From: an uncultured Rikenella sp. | Lineage (GTDB): Bacteria > Bacteroidota > Bacteroidia > Bacteroidales > Rikenellaceae | Direction of reading: 5' to 3' | Assembly (NCBI RefSeq): GCF_910579375.1 | Contig: NZ_CAJTUJ010000058.1 | Span: 1 to 11,481, forward strand | Length of the DNA: 11,481 bases | In this document: positions 1-6,193 of the stretch, one piece after another | Numbering within the stretch: the stretch's first letter is position 1 | Layout of the letters: the number at the start of each line of letters is the position of its first letter | The notes under the pieces: generated by a model | The model's database searches: none | What the model was told of the DNA's origin: nothing | What the model saw: only the letters and a program-made list of their open reading frames with translations | Made by a program: the position numbers and the translations under genes

Positions 1-68
1 GCCACAGAATTGGGCCGAGTTTCTGCGACCCAACGGGTCGCGCGGGCCGCAGCCTCCCGCAGCGGAGG

Positions 69-85
69 GACGCACAGCGTCTTTT
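69..85 (+). terminator. Short intrinsic-terminator-like hairpin
   Basis: GACGC (69-73), loop ACA, GCGTC (77-81), then four T. The 5-bp stem followed by T on the plus strand would suit a gene entering from left of the window. The stem is short, so the call is tentative. Confidence 0.35.
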
Positions 86-86
86 G

Positions 87-162
87 CTGCCAGCCTCTAC
101 CCTAAACCCCGCAGGCTTCGGCCGCCAATGTCAAACAAAAAAGGTAGGGTAGAGGCTGCCAG
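87..162. repeat. Inverted pair of the cassette-flank motif
   Basis: The arm at 87-104 reads CTGCCAGCCTCTACCCTA. The reverse complement of 145-162 matches it at 17 of 18 positions. The 40-nt spacer includes the start of a poly-A run (137-142). The right arm contains GTAGAGGCTGCCAGT (149-163), which recurs exactly at 7368-7382 behind cassette C and in diverged form at 11432-11444 behind cassette E. The motif is therefore tied to the cassette family rather than to a local gene. A transcript could fold here, but no T-run follows that would make it a normal terminator. Confidence 0.6.
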
Positions 163-191
163 TCGTTAGGGTAGCTCCAGCCCATTGCCCC

Positions 192-205
192 CCGCGGGCC
201 CGCGG
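192..205. repeat. GC palindrome directly behind cassette A
   Basis: CCGCGGGCCCGCGG is a perfect 14-bp palindrome. It begins only three bases past the stop codon of cassette A (minus strand). It could extrude as a cruciform or act as a transcript hairpin. Known DGR targets can carry a GC-rich inverted repeat just downstream of the variable repeat, so the position is suggestive. The other cassettes do not share this exact palindrome. Confidence 0.55.
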
Positions 206-208
206 CGT

Positions 209-391
209 TTATTCCGAGAGGCAACGCAACTGAAAACCGCGGGCACGAGTATCCGAAGTCCCCGAGTAGAGACTCTGGACATTGAAATTCAAATCCATGC
301 CATTGGTCCCGCCGACCGTAGAAGCCCAGTTGAATCCGTAGTTGCCCACATAGTTCAGCATACCCGAAGCATGATGGCGGAAGCCCGGGGC
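209..391 (-). repeat. Cassette A: orphan FISUMP-like C-terminal tail, 60 codons
   Basis: Read on the minus strand from 391, the frame starts APGFR, passes NYGFNWAST, GGTNGMDLNF and TRARG, and ends in FQLRCLSE and a TAA at 209-211. The pattern of Trp-Ser/Ala-Ser, then Gly-X-Asn-Gly, then Leu-X-Phe, then Gly-Phe-X-X-Arg-Cys is typical of the last 60 or so residues of Fibrobacter succinogenes major paralogous domains, which have a C-type-lectin-like fold. There is no start codon and no gene body. The unit begins 9 bases beyond the mqnC stop codon and in the same frame as mqnC, so only readthrough of that TAA would translate it as is. It shares both end blocks with cassettes B-E. It could be a silent donor, a DGR-type variable repeat, or a relic. 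Confidence 0.85.
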
Positions 392-400
392 GGTCTTCCT

Positions 401-1513
401 TTAGAGCAACTCGTACCGCTGGTTGCGCAGAGCCGGCGTGAAGCCCGCCGCACGGATCGCCTCCTGCATCCGCTCGGCATCGATCGTCGTTCGCCCCTCG
501 AATCCCGTCGCGCTCACCACATTCTCTTCGATCATGATTGAACCCATGTCGTTCGCCCCCCCGTGCAACGCCATCTGGCCCGCCGCCAGACCCGTCGTCA
601 GCCACGACGCCTGAATGTTCGGGATGTTGTGCAGCACCAGCCGGCTGACAGCGATCATGCGCAGAAACTCCGCCGTCTCCGCCCCTCCCGAAAGCCCCGT
701 TTCCGCCTCCAGCGCCGTTCCCCGTCCTTGGTACGGCCACGCGATGAACGACAGAAAACCCGGTGCCGAATCCGGTTTCAGAGATTGTAAATCCCTGATT
801 TTTAAGAGATGCAGTATGCGATGCTCCGGTCGCTCCACATGGCCGTACATCATCGTCGCCGACGTGCAGAGCCCCATTCGGTGCGCCACCCGCATCACCT
901 CCAGCCACGTGTCCGCCGAGCACTTTCCCGGCGAGATGCGGCGGCGGATCTCGTTGTCTAAAATCTCCGCCCCAGCCCCCGGCAGCGAGTCCAATCCCGC
1001 CGTCACGAGCCGTTCCAGAACCGCTCGATACCCCTCGGCATCGCTGCCGAAGCCCGAAATGCGTGCGATATGCGCGATTTCGGGCGGCCCCAGCGCATGC
1101 AGTTTGACATTCGGAAACTCGCTCTTGAGCGCTGAGAACAGCTTCTCGTACCACGCCAGATCGAGCCTCGGGTGCAGTCCGCCCTGCAACAGCAGCTGTT
1201 CGCCCCCCAGTGCCAGCATCTCCCGGATCTTCCGGCGGTACTCCTCCATCGACGTTACGTACGCCCGCTCCCGATCGGCCAGTCGGCAGTGGAAACTACA
1301 GAACTTGCACCCGCTCACGCAGACATTCGTGATGTTCACATTGCGGTCGATCTGCCACGTCACCCTCTCTTCCGGATGGAGCCGACGACGAACCGCGTCC
1401 GCTGCAGTCATCAATTCGGCCAGCGGCGCATCGTTCCACAGGGCCATCGCTTCGGCGAACGTGAGCGGCGTCCCGTCCAGCGCACGGTGATAAATGTCAG
1501 TGAGTGAGGTCAT
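401..1513 (-). CDS. mqnC: Dehypoxanthine futalosine cyclase (cyclic dehypoxanthinyl futalosine synthase)
   Basis: This 370-aa radical-SAM enzyme should convert dehypoxanthine futalosine to its cyclic form in the futalosine route to menaquinone, in the cytoplasm. The iron-sulfur motif CX3CX2C is Cys65, Cys69 and Cys72 in NVCVSGCKFCSF. Further family blocks are LLLQGGLHP, LHALGPPEI, RRRISPGKCSADTW, TSATMMYGHVE and SIMIEENVVSATG. The last block separates MqnC from its relative MqnE, where the corresponding segment differs. The frame is open upstream to 1855, but the ATG at 1513 gives the normal length and lies just below a Bacteroidetes promoter (1537-1567). The longer version would run antisense through the tRNA gene. 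No other mqn gene is present here. The stop codon is followed almost at once by cassette A, with no obvious terminator between them. Confidence 0.9.
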   Translation of the reverse strand: MTSLTDIYHRALDGTPLTFAEAMALWNDAPLAELMTAADAVRRRLHPEERVTWQIDRNVNITNVCVSGCKFCSFHCRLADRERAYVTSMEEYRRKIREMLALGGEQLLLQGGLHPRLDLAWYEKLFSALKSEFPNVKLHALGPPEIAHIARISGFGSDAEGYRAVLERLVTAGLDSLPGAGAEILDNEIRRRISPGKCSADTWLEVMRVAHRMGLCTSATMMYGHVERPEHRILHLLKIRDLQSLKPDSAPGFLSFIAWPYQGRGTALEAETGLSGGAETAEFLRMIAVSRLVLHNIPNIQASWLTTGLAAGQMALHGGANDMGSIMIEENVVSATGFEGRTTIDAERMQEAIRAAGFTPALRNQRYELL

Positions 1514-1536
1514 GTCGCAGAGAAATTTTCGTGTGA

Positions 1537-1567
1537 CAAAGATAATATCCCGCTCGCCGGAAAGCAA
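1537..1567 (-). promoter_or_regulatory. Promoter of mqnC
   Basis: On the minus strand TTGC (1567-1564) is followed by 19 nt and then TATCTTTG (1544-1537). This fits the Bacteroidetes housekeeping pattern of TTTG and TAnnTTTG. The predicted transcript would start about 15-20 nt before the ATG at 1513. It is divergent from the tRNA promoter. Confidence 0.65.
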
Positions 1568-1605
1568 CCGCGCCCGTCGGACAGTGCGTTTCGACGAAAC
1601 AAAAT

Positions 1606-1637
1606 TTTGGAAAACCCGACGAAAAGGGTTACCTTTG
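1606..1637 (+). promoter_or_regulatory. Promoter of the tRNA-Arg gene
   Basis: TTTG (1606-1609), a 20-nt spacer and TACCTTTG (1630-1637) match both boxes of the Bacteroidetes sigma-70-type promoter exactly. Transcription would begin roughly 35-40 nt ahead of the tRNA, leaving a short leader to be processed. Confidence 0.75.
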
Positions 1638-1680
1638 TTCTGTTGTTCATCTCCGCTTCGTGCGGGGGCAGAACGCTGTC

Positions 1681-1754
1681 GGCGCCGTAGCTTAATTGAA
1701 TAGAGCATCTGACTACGGATCAGAAGGTTACAGGTTTGAGTCCTGTCGGTGTCA
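1681..1754 (+). tRNA. tRNA-Arg (anticodon ACG)
   Basis: A full cloverleaf can be drawn. The acceptor stem GGCGCCG pairs with CGGTGTC with two G-U pairs, and the discriminator base is A at 1754. The D arm is GCTT with GAGC. The anticodon stem TCTGA/TCAGA encloses CTACGGA with anticodon ACG. The T arm is ACAGG/CCTGT around TTTGAGT. Anticodon ACG, normally deaminated to ICG, decodes CGN arginine codons. No 3' CCA is encoded, so it must be added after transcription. The gene has its own promoter and terminator and appears to be a single transcription unit. Confidence 0.95.
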
Positions 1755-1769
1755 CTTATTTCGAAATTG

Positions 1770-1793
1770 GGGCGAGGGTTCGCCCTTTTTTTT
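1770..1793 (+). terminator. Terminator of the tRNA-Arg gene
   Basis: GGGCGA (1770-1775) pairs with TCGCCC (1780-1785) around a 4-nt loop, followed by eight T. This is a standard intrinsic terminator 16 nt past the tRNA. Confidence 0.85.
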
Positions 1794-1812
1794 GTGCAGA
1801 GGGGTGAGAAGA

Positions 1813-1844
1813 TTTGTCGATCTGTCTGAAAAATCGTATCTTTA
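1813..1844 (+). promoter_or_regulatory. Promoter of the DUF2007-like gene
   Basis: TTTG (1813-1816), 20 nt, then TATCTTTA (1837-1844). Transcription should start near 1850, which puts the ATG at 1871 about 20 nt into the message. It also excludes the upstream in-frame ATG at 1814, which lies inside the promoter. Confidence 0.75.
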
Positions 1845-1870
1845 GGGAGGATCACTCAACTGTTTCAGAG

Positions 1871-2263
1871 ATGAAAATCATAGGATTTTATGCCGATAGT
1901 TTCGAGGCTTCGCTGGTGCAGGGACAGCTGGCGAATGCGGGCATTCAGGCTTGTTTGCTCAACGAATACGTCAATGAGGTGATGCCTTGGGGTTCGGATT
2001 CGGATCGGGCGGTACGCGTGGGGGTGGCCGACGAGGACTATGCGGCTGCGATGGCCGTGCTGGCGCCGGAGGGGAGCGAGGAGGCGGAGGCTGCGGTGCC
2101 GAAAGCGTGTCCGTTCTGCGGTTCGGAGCAGGTCTCGCTGGGGCTCAGAGGGCCGAAACGGTGGCGGAAAATCTTGTGGACGGCATTGGCGGCGCTGACC
2201 ATGTCGCCTCCGGGGAAGGTGCGGGCGAATTACTACTGCCGGGAGTGCCGCCGGGAGTTCTGA
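1871..2263 (+). CDS. DUF2007-like protein with C-terminal zinc ribbon
   Basis: The product is 130 aa. Residues 1-65 (KIIGFYADSFEASLVQGQL through VRVGVADEDYAAAMAVL) match the DUF2007 style of short alpha/beta domain, in which a regulator-like fold is paired with accumulating acidic DEDY residues. This domain is annotated as a putative signal-transducing module of unproven function. Cys80/Cys83 (CPFC) and Cys123/Cys126 (CREC) frame a zinc ribbon. A weakly hydrophobic stretch lies at about 101-111, too short and mixed for a sure membrane helix. The start is set by the promoter at 1813-1844. The gene converges with the secreted-protein gene on the other strand, and their last 119 bp overlap. The cellular role is unknown. 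Confidence 0.75.
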   Translation: MKIIGFYADSFEASLVQGQLANAGIQACLLNEYVNEVMPWGSDSDRAVRVGVADEDYAAAMAVLAPEGSEEAEAAVPKACPFCGSEQVSLGLRGPKRWRKILWTALAALTMSPPGKVRANYYCRECRREF

Positions 2264-3080
2264 ACAGAGGGATTTTTGGTCGCGGCGGGCTGTGTTCCCG
2301 CACAACGCGCCGGGAATCGCAGGAGGTCAGCAGCCGGATGTATTGCTCTTCGTTGATAACCCGCCCGGTCAGTATGTCGGCAATCAGTTGCCGGTACAGG
2401 CCTGTCGCTTTTTCCGCCTCGTGGTTTCGGGGCGAGTGGAGCGTCAGCGTCCAGAGGTCGTATCCCACGACGCTGCGGAAGGTGATCTGTTCGCCGTCGA
2501 AAACCATGTCCGGATATTCGCTGCCCCTGTATCGGTCGATAAGGTGAGTCGTGTATTCATAAATCTGTTTTGCCAGCGCCTCGCCGACGGGCACTTTTTG
2601 CGCCTCGATGCGATATCGGTCGGGAGCTTCTGTCCGGATGCGCCGGATCATGGCGCGATTGTGTCGCAAAGAGCTGTCGATCAGAGTGCTGTCTCTGAAT
2701 TGTTCCGCCGAAAAGCTCATGAGCGGGAACGCTTTCGTTAATTCGTCTTCCACCTCCCTGTAATTCGTTACCTGCTTGGCCTCCAGCATCCAGTTGCCGG
2801 TCGAGTCCCGGTAGAGGCAGAGTCCCGAACTCCCTTCGAACGACGGAGCGACGAAAAATTCGACCGGGGCGTTGAAATCGCCGAAAAAGCGTTTCTCCAG
2901 CTCGCTTTTGGAGTCGAGGTTGTACATTCCGTGCACCGACCCGTCCGGCTCGATGACGCGCACGGAGTTGGCGTAGTTGTTTTCGATGCGTTTCAGGAAA
3001 CGGCCTCCGTTTTGCTGTGCTTCGGCCGCCTCGTGTGCGGCGAGCAGCATGGAGGCGAGCAGGAGGAGTCGTTTTTTCAT
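2145..3080 (-). CDS. Secreted protein of unknown function
   Basis: The product is 311 aa and I do not recognise its family. The N-terminus MKKRLLLLASMLLAAHEAAEAQQ is a clear Sec signal peptide with probable cleavage after AEA, so the protein should reach the periplasm or outer surface. It has no lipobox cysteine. The mature part is charged, with aromatic and Arg-rich stretches such as DRYRGSEYPDMVFDGEQITFRSVVGYDLWTL split over residues 190-225. The upstream frame reaches 3398 but would run through hairpins, so ATG 3080 with its signal peptide is preferred. The last 53 or so residues are Pro/Ser/Thr-rich and run antisense over the neighbouring zinc-ribbon gene. This looks like an extension after loss of an earlier stop. 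A weak promoter lies at 3108-3139. Confidence 0.7.
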   Translation of the reverse strand: MKKRLLLLASMLLAAHEAAEAQQNGGRFLKRIENNYANSVRVIEPDGSVHGMYNLDSKSELEKRFFGDFNAPVEFFVAPSFEGSSGLCLYRDSTGNWMLEAKQVTNYREVEDELTKAFPLMSFSAEQFRDSTLIDSSLRHNRAMIRRIRTEAPDRYRIEAQKVPVGEALAKQIYEYTTHLIDRYRGSEYPDMVFDGEQITFRSVVGYDLWTLTLHSPRNHEAEKATGLYRQLIADILTGRVINEEQYIRLLTSCDSRRVVREHSPPRPKIPLFRTPGGTPGSSNSPAPSPEATWSAPPMPSTRFSATVSAL

Positions 3081-3107
3081 ATCGGTTGTCGAGTCGGAGT
3101 TTCTTCC

Positions 3108-3139
3108 CGAAGATAGGTTATTTTTACGGATTTCTGCAA
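3108..3139 (-). promoter_or_regulatory. Possible promoter of the secreted-protein gene
   Basis: On the minus strand TTG (3139-3137), 21 nt, then TATCTTCG (3115-3108). One base departs from TAnnTTTG. The placement, 28 nt before the ATG, is right. Confidence 0.5.
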
Positions 3140-3155
3140 TTTTCCGGATAATAGA

Positions 3156-3205
3156 AAAGGAGAGGGGGCGATGTGCACAATGTGTCACATCGCCCCCTCT
3201 CCTTT
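3156..3205 (-). terminator. Distal hairpin, 20-bp perfect stem
   Basis: The arms 3156-3175 and 3186-3205 are perfectly complementary over 20 bp, with a 10-nt loop CACAATGTGT. Read on the minus strand it follows ppdK and is trailed by TTTCTATT, so it can act as a second terminator for ppdK. It also separates ppdK from the secreted-protein gene. Its length is unusual for a plain terminator. Confidence 0.65.
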
Positions 3206-3212
3206 GGGTTAT

Positions 3213-3245
3213 ATAGAGGCATGGGCGAGAAACCCATGCCTCTAT
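3213..3245 (-). terminator. Proximal hairpin behind ppdK, 13-bp perfect stem
   Basis: ATAGAGGCATGGG (3213-3225) pairs perfectly with CCCATGCCTCTAT (3233-3245) around CGAGAAA. It begins 5 nt past the ppdK stop codon. There is no good T-run after it, so it may protect the 3' end of the message while the next hairpin terminates transcription. Confidence 0.6.
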
Positions 3246-3250
3246 GTCGA

Positions 3251-5980
3251 TTATTTCCCCTCTTTCAATGCCGCGTGAGCCGCTGCGAGCCGTGCGATCG
3301 GCACCCGGAACGGAGAGCACGATACGTAATTGAGCCCTGCATAGTGGCAGAACTCTACCGAGCTCGGTTCGCCGCCGTGTTCGCCGCAGATCCCGCACTT
3401 CAAGCCTTCGCGCACCCCGCGACCCTTGAACACCGCTTCGCGGATCAGCTGGCCGACGCCCTTGACGTCCAGAATCTGGAACGGGTCTTGTTTCAAGATC
3501 CCCTTCTTCAGGTATTCCGGCAGGAACTTGCTGATGTCGTCGCGCGAGAAACCGAGCGTCATCTGGGTGAGGTCGTTGGTACCGAACGAGAAGAATTGAG
3601 CCACTTCGGCGATTTCATTGGCCGTAACCGCCGCACGCGGAACTTCGATCATCGTACCGATCATGTAGTCGATCTTGTCGTTGCGTTCGGCGAACACTTC
3701 GTTGGCCGTTGCGTCGATGACCTTCTTCTGGTATTTGAGCTCTTTGTGGTTCCCTACGAGCGGCACCATGATTTCGACGTGTACCGGAATCCCTTTCTTC
3801 TTCACGTTCATGGCCGCTTCGATAATCGCGCGGGTCTGCATTTCGGTGATTTCCGGATAGGTGTTCCCCAACCGGCAGCCGCGGTGCCCCAGCATCGGGT
3901 TGAACTCAGCCAGCGCTTCGACCTTTTCGCGGATCGTTTCGTAGCTGACGCCCATTTCGGCAGCCATTTCGCGCTGTTCTTTTTCGAAGTGGGGTACGAA
4001 TTCGTGCAACGGCGGGTCGAGCAACCGAACGGTCACCGGGTTGCCTTCCATCACTTCGAACAGCCCTTCGAAGTCGCCGCGCTGAATCGGCAGCAGTTTG
4101 GCCAGTGCCTTGCGCCGTCCTTCTTCGTCGTCGGCGAGGATCATTTCGCGGACTGCCTTGATCCGATCCCCTTCAAAGAACATGTGTTCGGTGCGGCAGA
4201 GACCGATCCCCTGTGCCCCGAACGCGAATGCCTGTTTCGCGTCGCGCGGCGAGTCGGCATTGGCCCGCACCTGCAAACGTGCATATTTGCTGGCCAAGTC
4301 CATCAACTTGCCGAAGTCGCCCGACAGGTCAGCCGCCTGCGTAGCCACTTTGCCTTCGTAAACTTCACCCGTCGAGCCGTTCAGCGAGATCCAGTCTCCT
4401 TCTTTCAAGACCGTCCCGTCGATGGTCATCGTCCGAGCTTTGTAGTCCACCTGAATAGCCCCCGCACCGGAAACGCAGCATTTGCCCATCCCTCTGGCAA
4501 CCACAGCGGCATGAGAAGTCATCCCCCCGCGCGCAGTGAGGATCCCGTTAGCGGCGTTCATCCCTTTCAGGTCTTCCGGCGAGGTTTCGATACGGACAAG
4601 AATGGTCTCCTTGCCCTGTTCTTTCCACGCTTCGGCGTCGTCGGCGAAGAAGACGATCTGGCCGGTGGCAGCCCCCGGCGATGCCGGCAGCCCTTTGGTC
4701 AGCACTTTGGCCGATTTCACCGCAGTTTTGTCGAACACCGGGTGCAGCAGCTCGTCGAGCTTGGCGGGTTCCACCCGCAGCACGGCGGTCTTTTCGTCGA
4801 TCAACCCTTCTGCGAGCATCTCCATCGCCATCCGTACCATCGCTTCGCCGGTACGTTTCCCCGACCGGGTCTGGAGCATCCACAGTTTACCGTCCTGGAT
4901 GGTAAACTCGATGTCCTGCATGTCGGTGAAGTAGGTTTCGAGGTGGTTCTGGATGTCGTTCAGCTCTTTGTAAACCGTCGGCATCACCTCTTCGAGGGAG
5001 GGGTATTTCGCTTTCCGTTCCTCTTCGCTGATCCCCTGCAAGGCTGCCCATCTTCTGGAGCCTTCGATGGTGATCTGCTGCGGAGTCCGAATCCCTGCTA
5101 CCACGTCTTCCCCCTGTGCATTCACCAGGTATTCGCCGTTGAAGATGTTTTCGCCGGTCGCCGCGTCGCGGGTGAAGGCTACGCCCGTCGCCGAGTTGTC
5201 GCCCATGTTCCCGAAGACCATGGCCTGTACGTTGACCGCCGTCCCCCATTCCGACGGGTATTTGTGCATCTGGCGATAGAGGATGGCGCGTTCGTTCATC
5301 CAGCTTTCGAACACGGCGCAGATGGCGCCCCAGAGCTGTTCCCACGGATCGGCCGGGAAGTCCTTGCCGGTCTGTGCCTTAACCGCAGCTTTGAACCGGG
5401 TCACCATCTCTTTCAGGTCGTCGGTGGTGAGTTCGGTGTCGTTCTTCACCCCGCGTTTAGCCTTGATCTCGTCGATGATGACTTCGAACGGGTCGTGGTC
5501 TTCCTTGGATTCGGGTTTCATCCCGAGCACCACGTCGCCGTACATCTGCACGAACCGGCGGTACGAGTCCCAGGCGAACCGGGCGTTCCCGCTTCGTTTG
5601 GCCACCGCTTCGACCGCCTGGTCGTTCATCCCGAGGTTGAGGATGGTGTCCATCATCCCCGGCATCGAAACGCGCGCGCCCGACCGAACCGACATCAGCA
5701 GCGGGTTGGTAGCCGATCCGAATTCCATGCCCATCTGGCTTTCGACCTCTTTCATGGCTTTTTCGACGTCGGGTTTGATCATGGCGATCACGCCTTCTTT
5801 CCCGTGCGTATAGAATTCGGTACAAACTTCGGTGGTGATGGTGAAGCCCGCCGGCACCGGAATGCCGATGAGGTTCATCTCGGCGAGGTTGGCCCCCTTG
5901 CCGCCGAGCAGTTCTTTCATCTTGCCGTTTCCTTCGGCCTTTTTGTTACCGAACGAATAAACGCGTTTTACGTTAGACAT
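3251..5980 (-). CDS. ppdK: Pyruvate, phosphate dikinase
   Basis: This 909-aa cytoplasmic enzyme interconverts pyruvate, ATP and phosphate with phosphoenolpyruvate, AMP and pyrophosphate. In anaerobic Bacteroidota it links the PEP and pyruvate pools. The N-terminal nucleotide-binding domain opens with KELLGGKGANLAEM and contains GVAFTRDAATGE. The swivelling phosphohistidine domain has GGMTSHAAVVARGMGKC, with catalytic His490. The C-terminal PEP/pyruvate barrel has GLCRTEHMFF, NDLTQMTLGFSRDD and GLKCGICGEHGGEP, with catalytic Cys865. It is slightly longer than the roughly 875-residue bacterial standard, and all key motifs are intact. The ATG at 5980 precedes the family's normal N-terminus (YSFGNKKAEGNGKMKELLGGKG). 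It is a single-gene unit, with a promoter at about 6064-6071 and two hairpins behind it. The long open frame on the opposite strand is a codon-bias shadow. Confidence 0.96.
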   Translation of the reverse strand: MSNVKRVYSFGNKKAEGNGKMKELLGGKGANLAEMNLIGIPVPAGFTITTEVCTEFYTHGKEGVIAMIKPDVEKAMKEVESQMGMEFGSATNPLLMSVRSGARVSMPGMMDTILNLGMNDQAVEAVAKRSGNARFAWDSYRRFVQMYGDVVLGMKPESKEDHDPFEVIIDEIKAKRGVKNDTELTTDDLKEMVTRFKAAVKAQTGKDFPADPWEQLWGAICAVFESWMNERAILYRQMHKYPSEWGTAVNVQAMVFGNMGDNSATGVAFTRDAATGENIFNGEYLVNAQGEDVVAGIRTPQQITIEGSRRWAALQGISEEERKAKYPSLEEVMPTVYKELNDIQNHLETYFTDMQDIEFTIQDGKLWMLQTRSGKRTGEAMVRMAMEMLAEGLIDEKTAVLRVEPAKLDELLHPVFDKTAVKSAKVLTKGLPASPGAATGQIVFFADDAEAWKEQGKETILVRIETSPEDLKGMNAANGILTARGGMTSHAAVVARGMGKCCVSGAGAIQVDYKARTMTIDGTVLKEGDWISLNGSTGEVYEGKVATQAADLSGDFGKLMDLASKYARLQVRANADSPRDAKQAFAFGAQGIGLCRTEHMFFEGDRIKAVREMILADDEEGRRKALAKLLPIQRGDFEGLFEVMEGNPVTVRLLDPPLHEFVPHFEKEQREMAAEMGVSYETIREKVEALAEFNPMLGHRGCRLGNTYPEITEMQTRAIIEAAMNVKKKGIPVHVEIMVPLVGNHKELKYQKKVIDATANEVFAERNDKIDYMIGTMIEVPRAAVTANEIAEVAQFFSFGTNDLTQMTLGFSRDDISKFLPEYLKKGILKQDPFQILDVKGVGQLIREAVFKGRGVREGLKCGICGEHGGEPSSVEFCHYAGLNYVSCSPFRVPIARLAAAHAALKEGK

Positions 5981-6063
5981 GTGTGTGTTGATTTATGAAT
6001 GAATTGTTTGTAAATCAGGTGATTTGGCGCTGTGTCTGCCTGCGTGCGGGCGCGTCCGTTCGG

Positions 6064-6071
6064 CAAATATA
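6064..6071 (-). promoter_or_regulatory. Minus-10-type box of the ppdK promoter
   Basis: On the minus strand TATATTTG (6071-6064) matches TAnnTTTG. The upstream box is weak. The start of transcription would lie near 6057, giving a 5' leader of about 75 nt before the ATG at 5980. Confidence 0.5.
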
Positions 6072-6141
6072 CTGTATTTTTCGGGAATTTCATACCGCCC
6101 TCCGAAGGTTGGGCTTGCGGAGGCGCGGGTGAACCGGAACA

Positions 6142-6173
6142 TTTGCGGGAATAGCCGGTATTCTGTATCTTTG
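6142..6173 (+). promoter_or_regulatory. Promoter of the gene at 6194
   Basis: TTTG (6142-6145), 20 nt, then TATCTTTG (6166-6173), a perfect match to the Bacteroidetes promoter. The predicted start near 6180 leaves a leader of only about 14 nt before the ATG at 6194. Confidence 0.75.
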
Positions 6174-6193
6174 GTGATAAAAATCAGGAAAGA

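Larger units (their letters stand above)
1..208. other. Intergenic segment with no credible gene; repeat-motif remnants
   Basis: I see no supported coding gene. Two plus-strand frames are open from the window edge, one for about 35 codons and one for about 55, but neither shows a recognisable motif. The stretch holds a perfect 7-bp inverted repeat (25-31 with 35-41, loop AAC), a short terminator-like hairpin (69-85), an inverted pair of the GTAGAGGCTGCCAGT-type motif (87-104 and 145-162), and a 14-bp GC palindrome (192-205). The motif pair and the nearby cassette suggest a repeat-rich landing zone. A few residues in one frame around 90-125 vaguely resemble the upstream edge of a FISUMP tail, but this is too weak to call. 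Confidence 0.5.

Noticed and set aside
401..1855. Longer 484-residue version of mqnC
   Set aside because: The extra 114 residues would be read antisense through the tRNA and the mqnC promoter. The ATG at 1513 gives the family length.
1814..2263. Upstream start at 1814 for the DUF2007-like gene
   Set aside because: It lies inside the promoter, and the added 19 residues do not fit the domain start MKIIGFYAD.
3173..5998. A 941-codon open frame on the plus strand opposite ppdK
   Set aside because: It mirrors ppdK codon bias, gives a His/Phe/Arg-rich product without motifs, and ppdK has every catalytic motif on the other strand.
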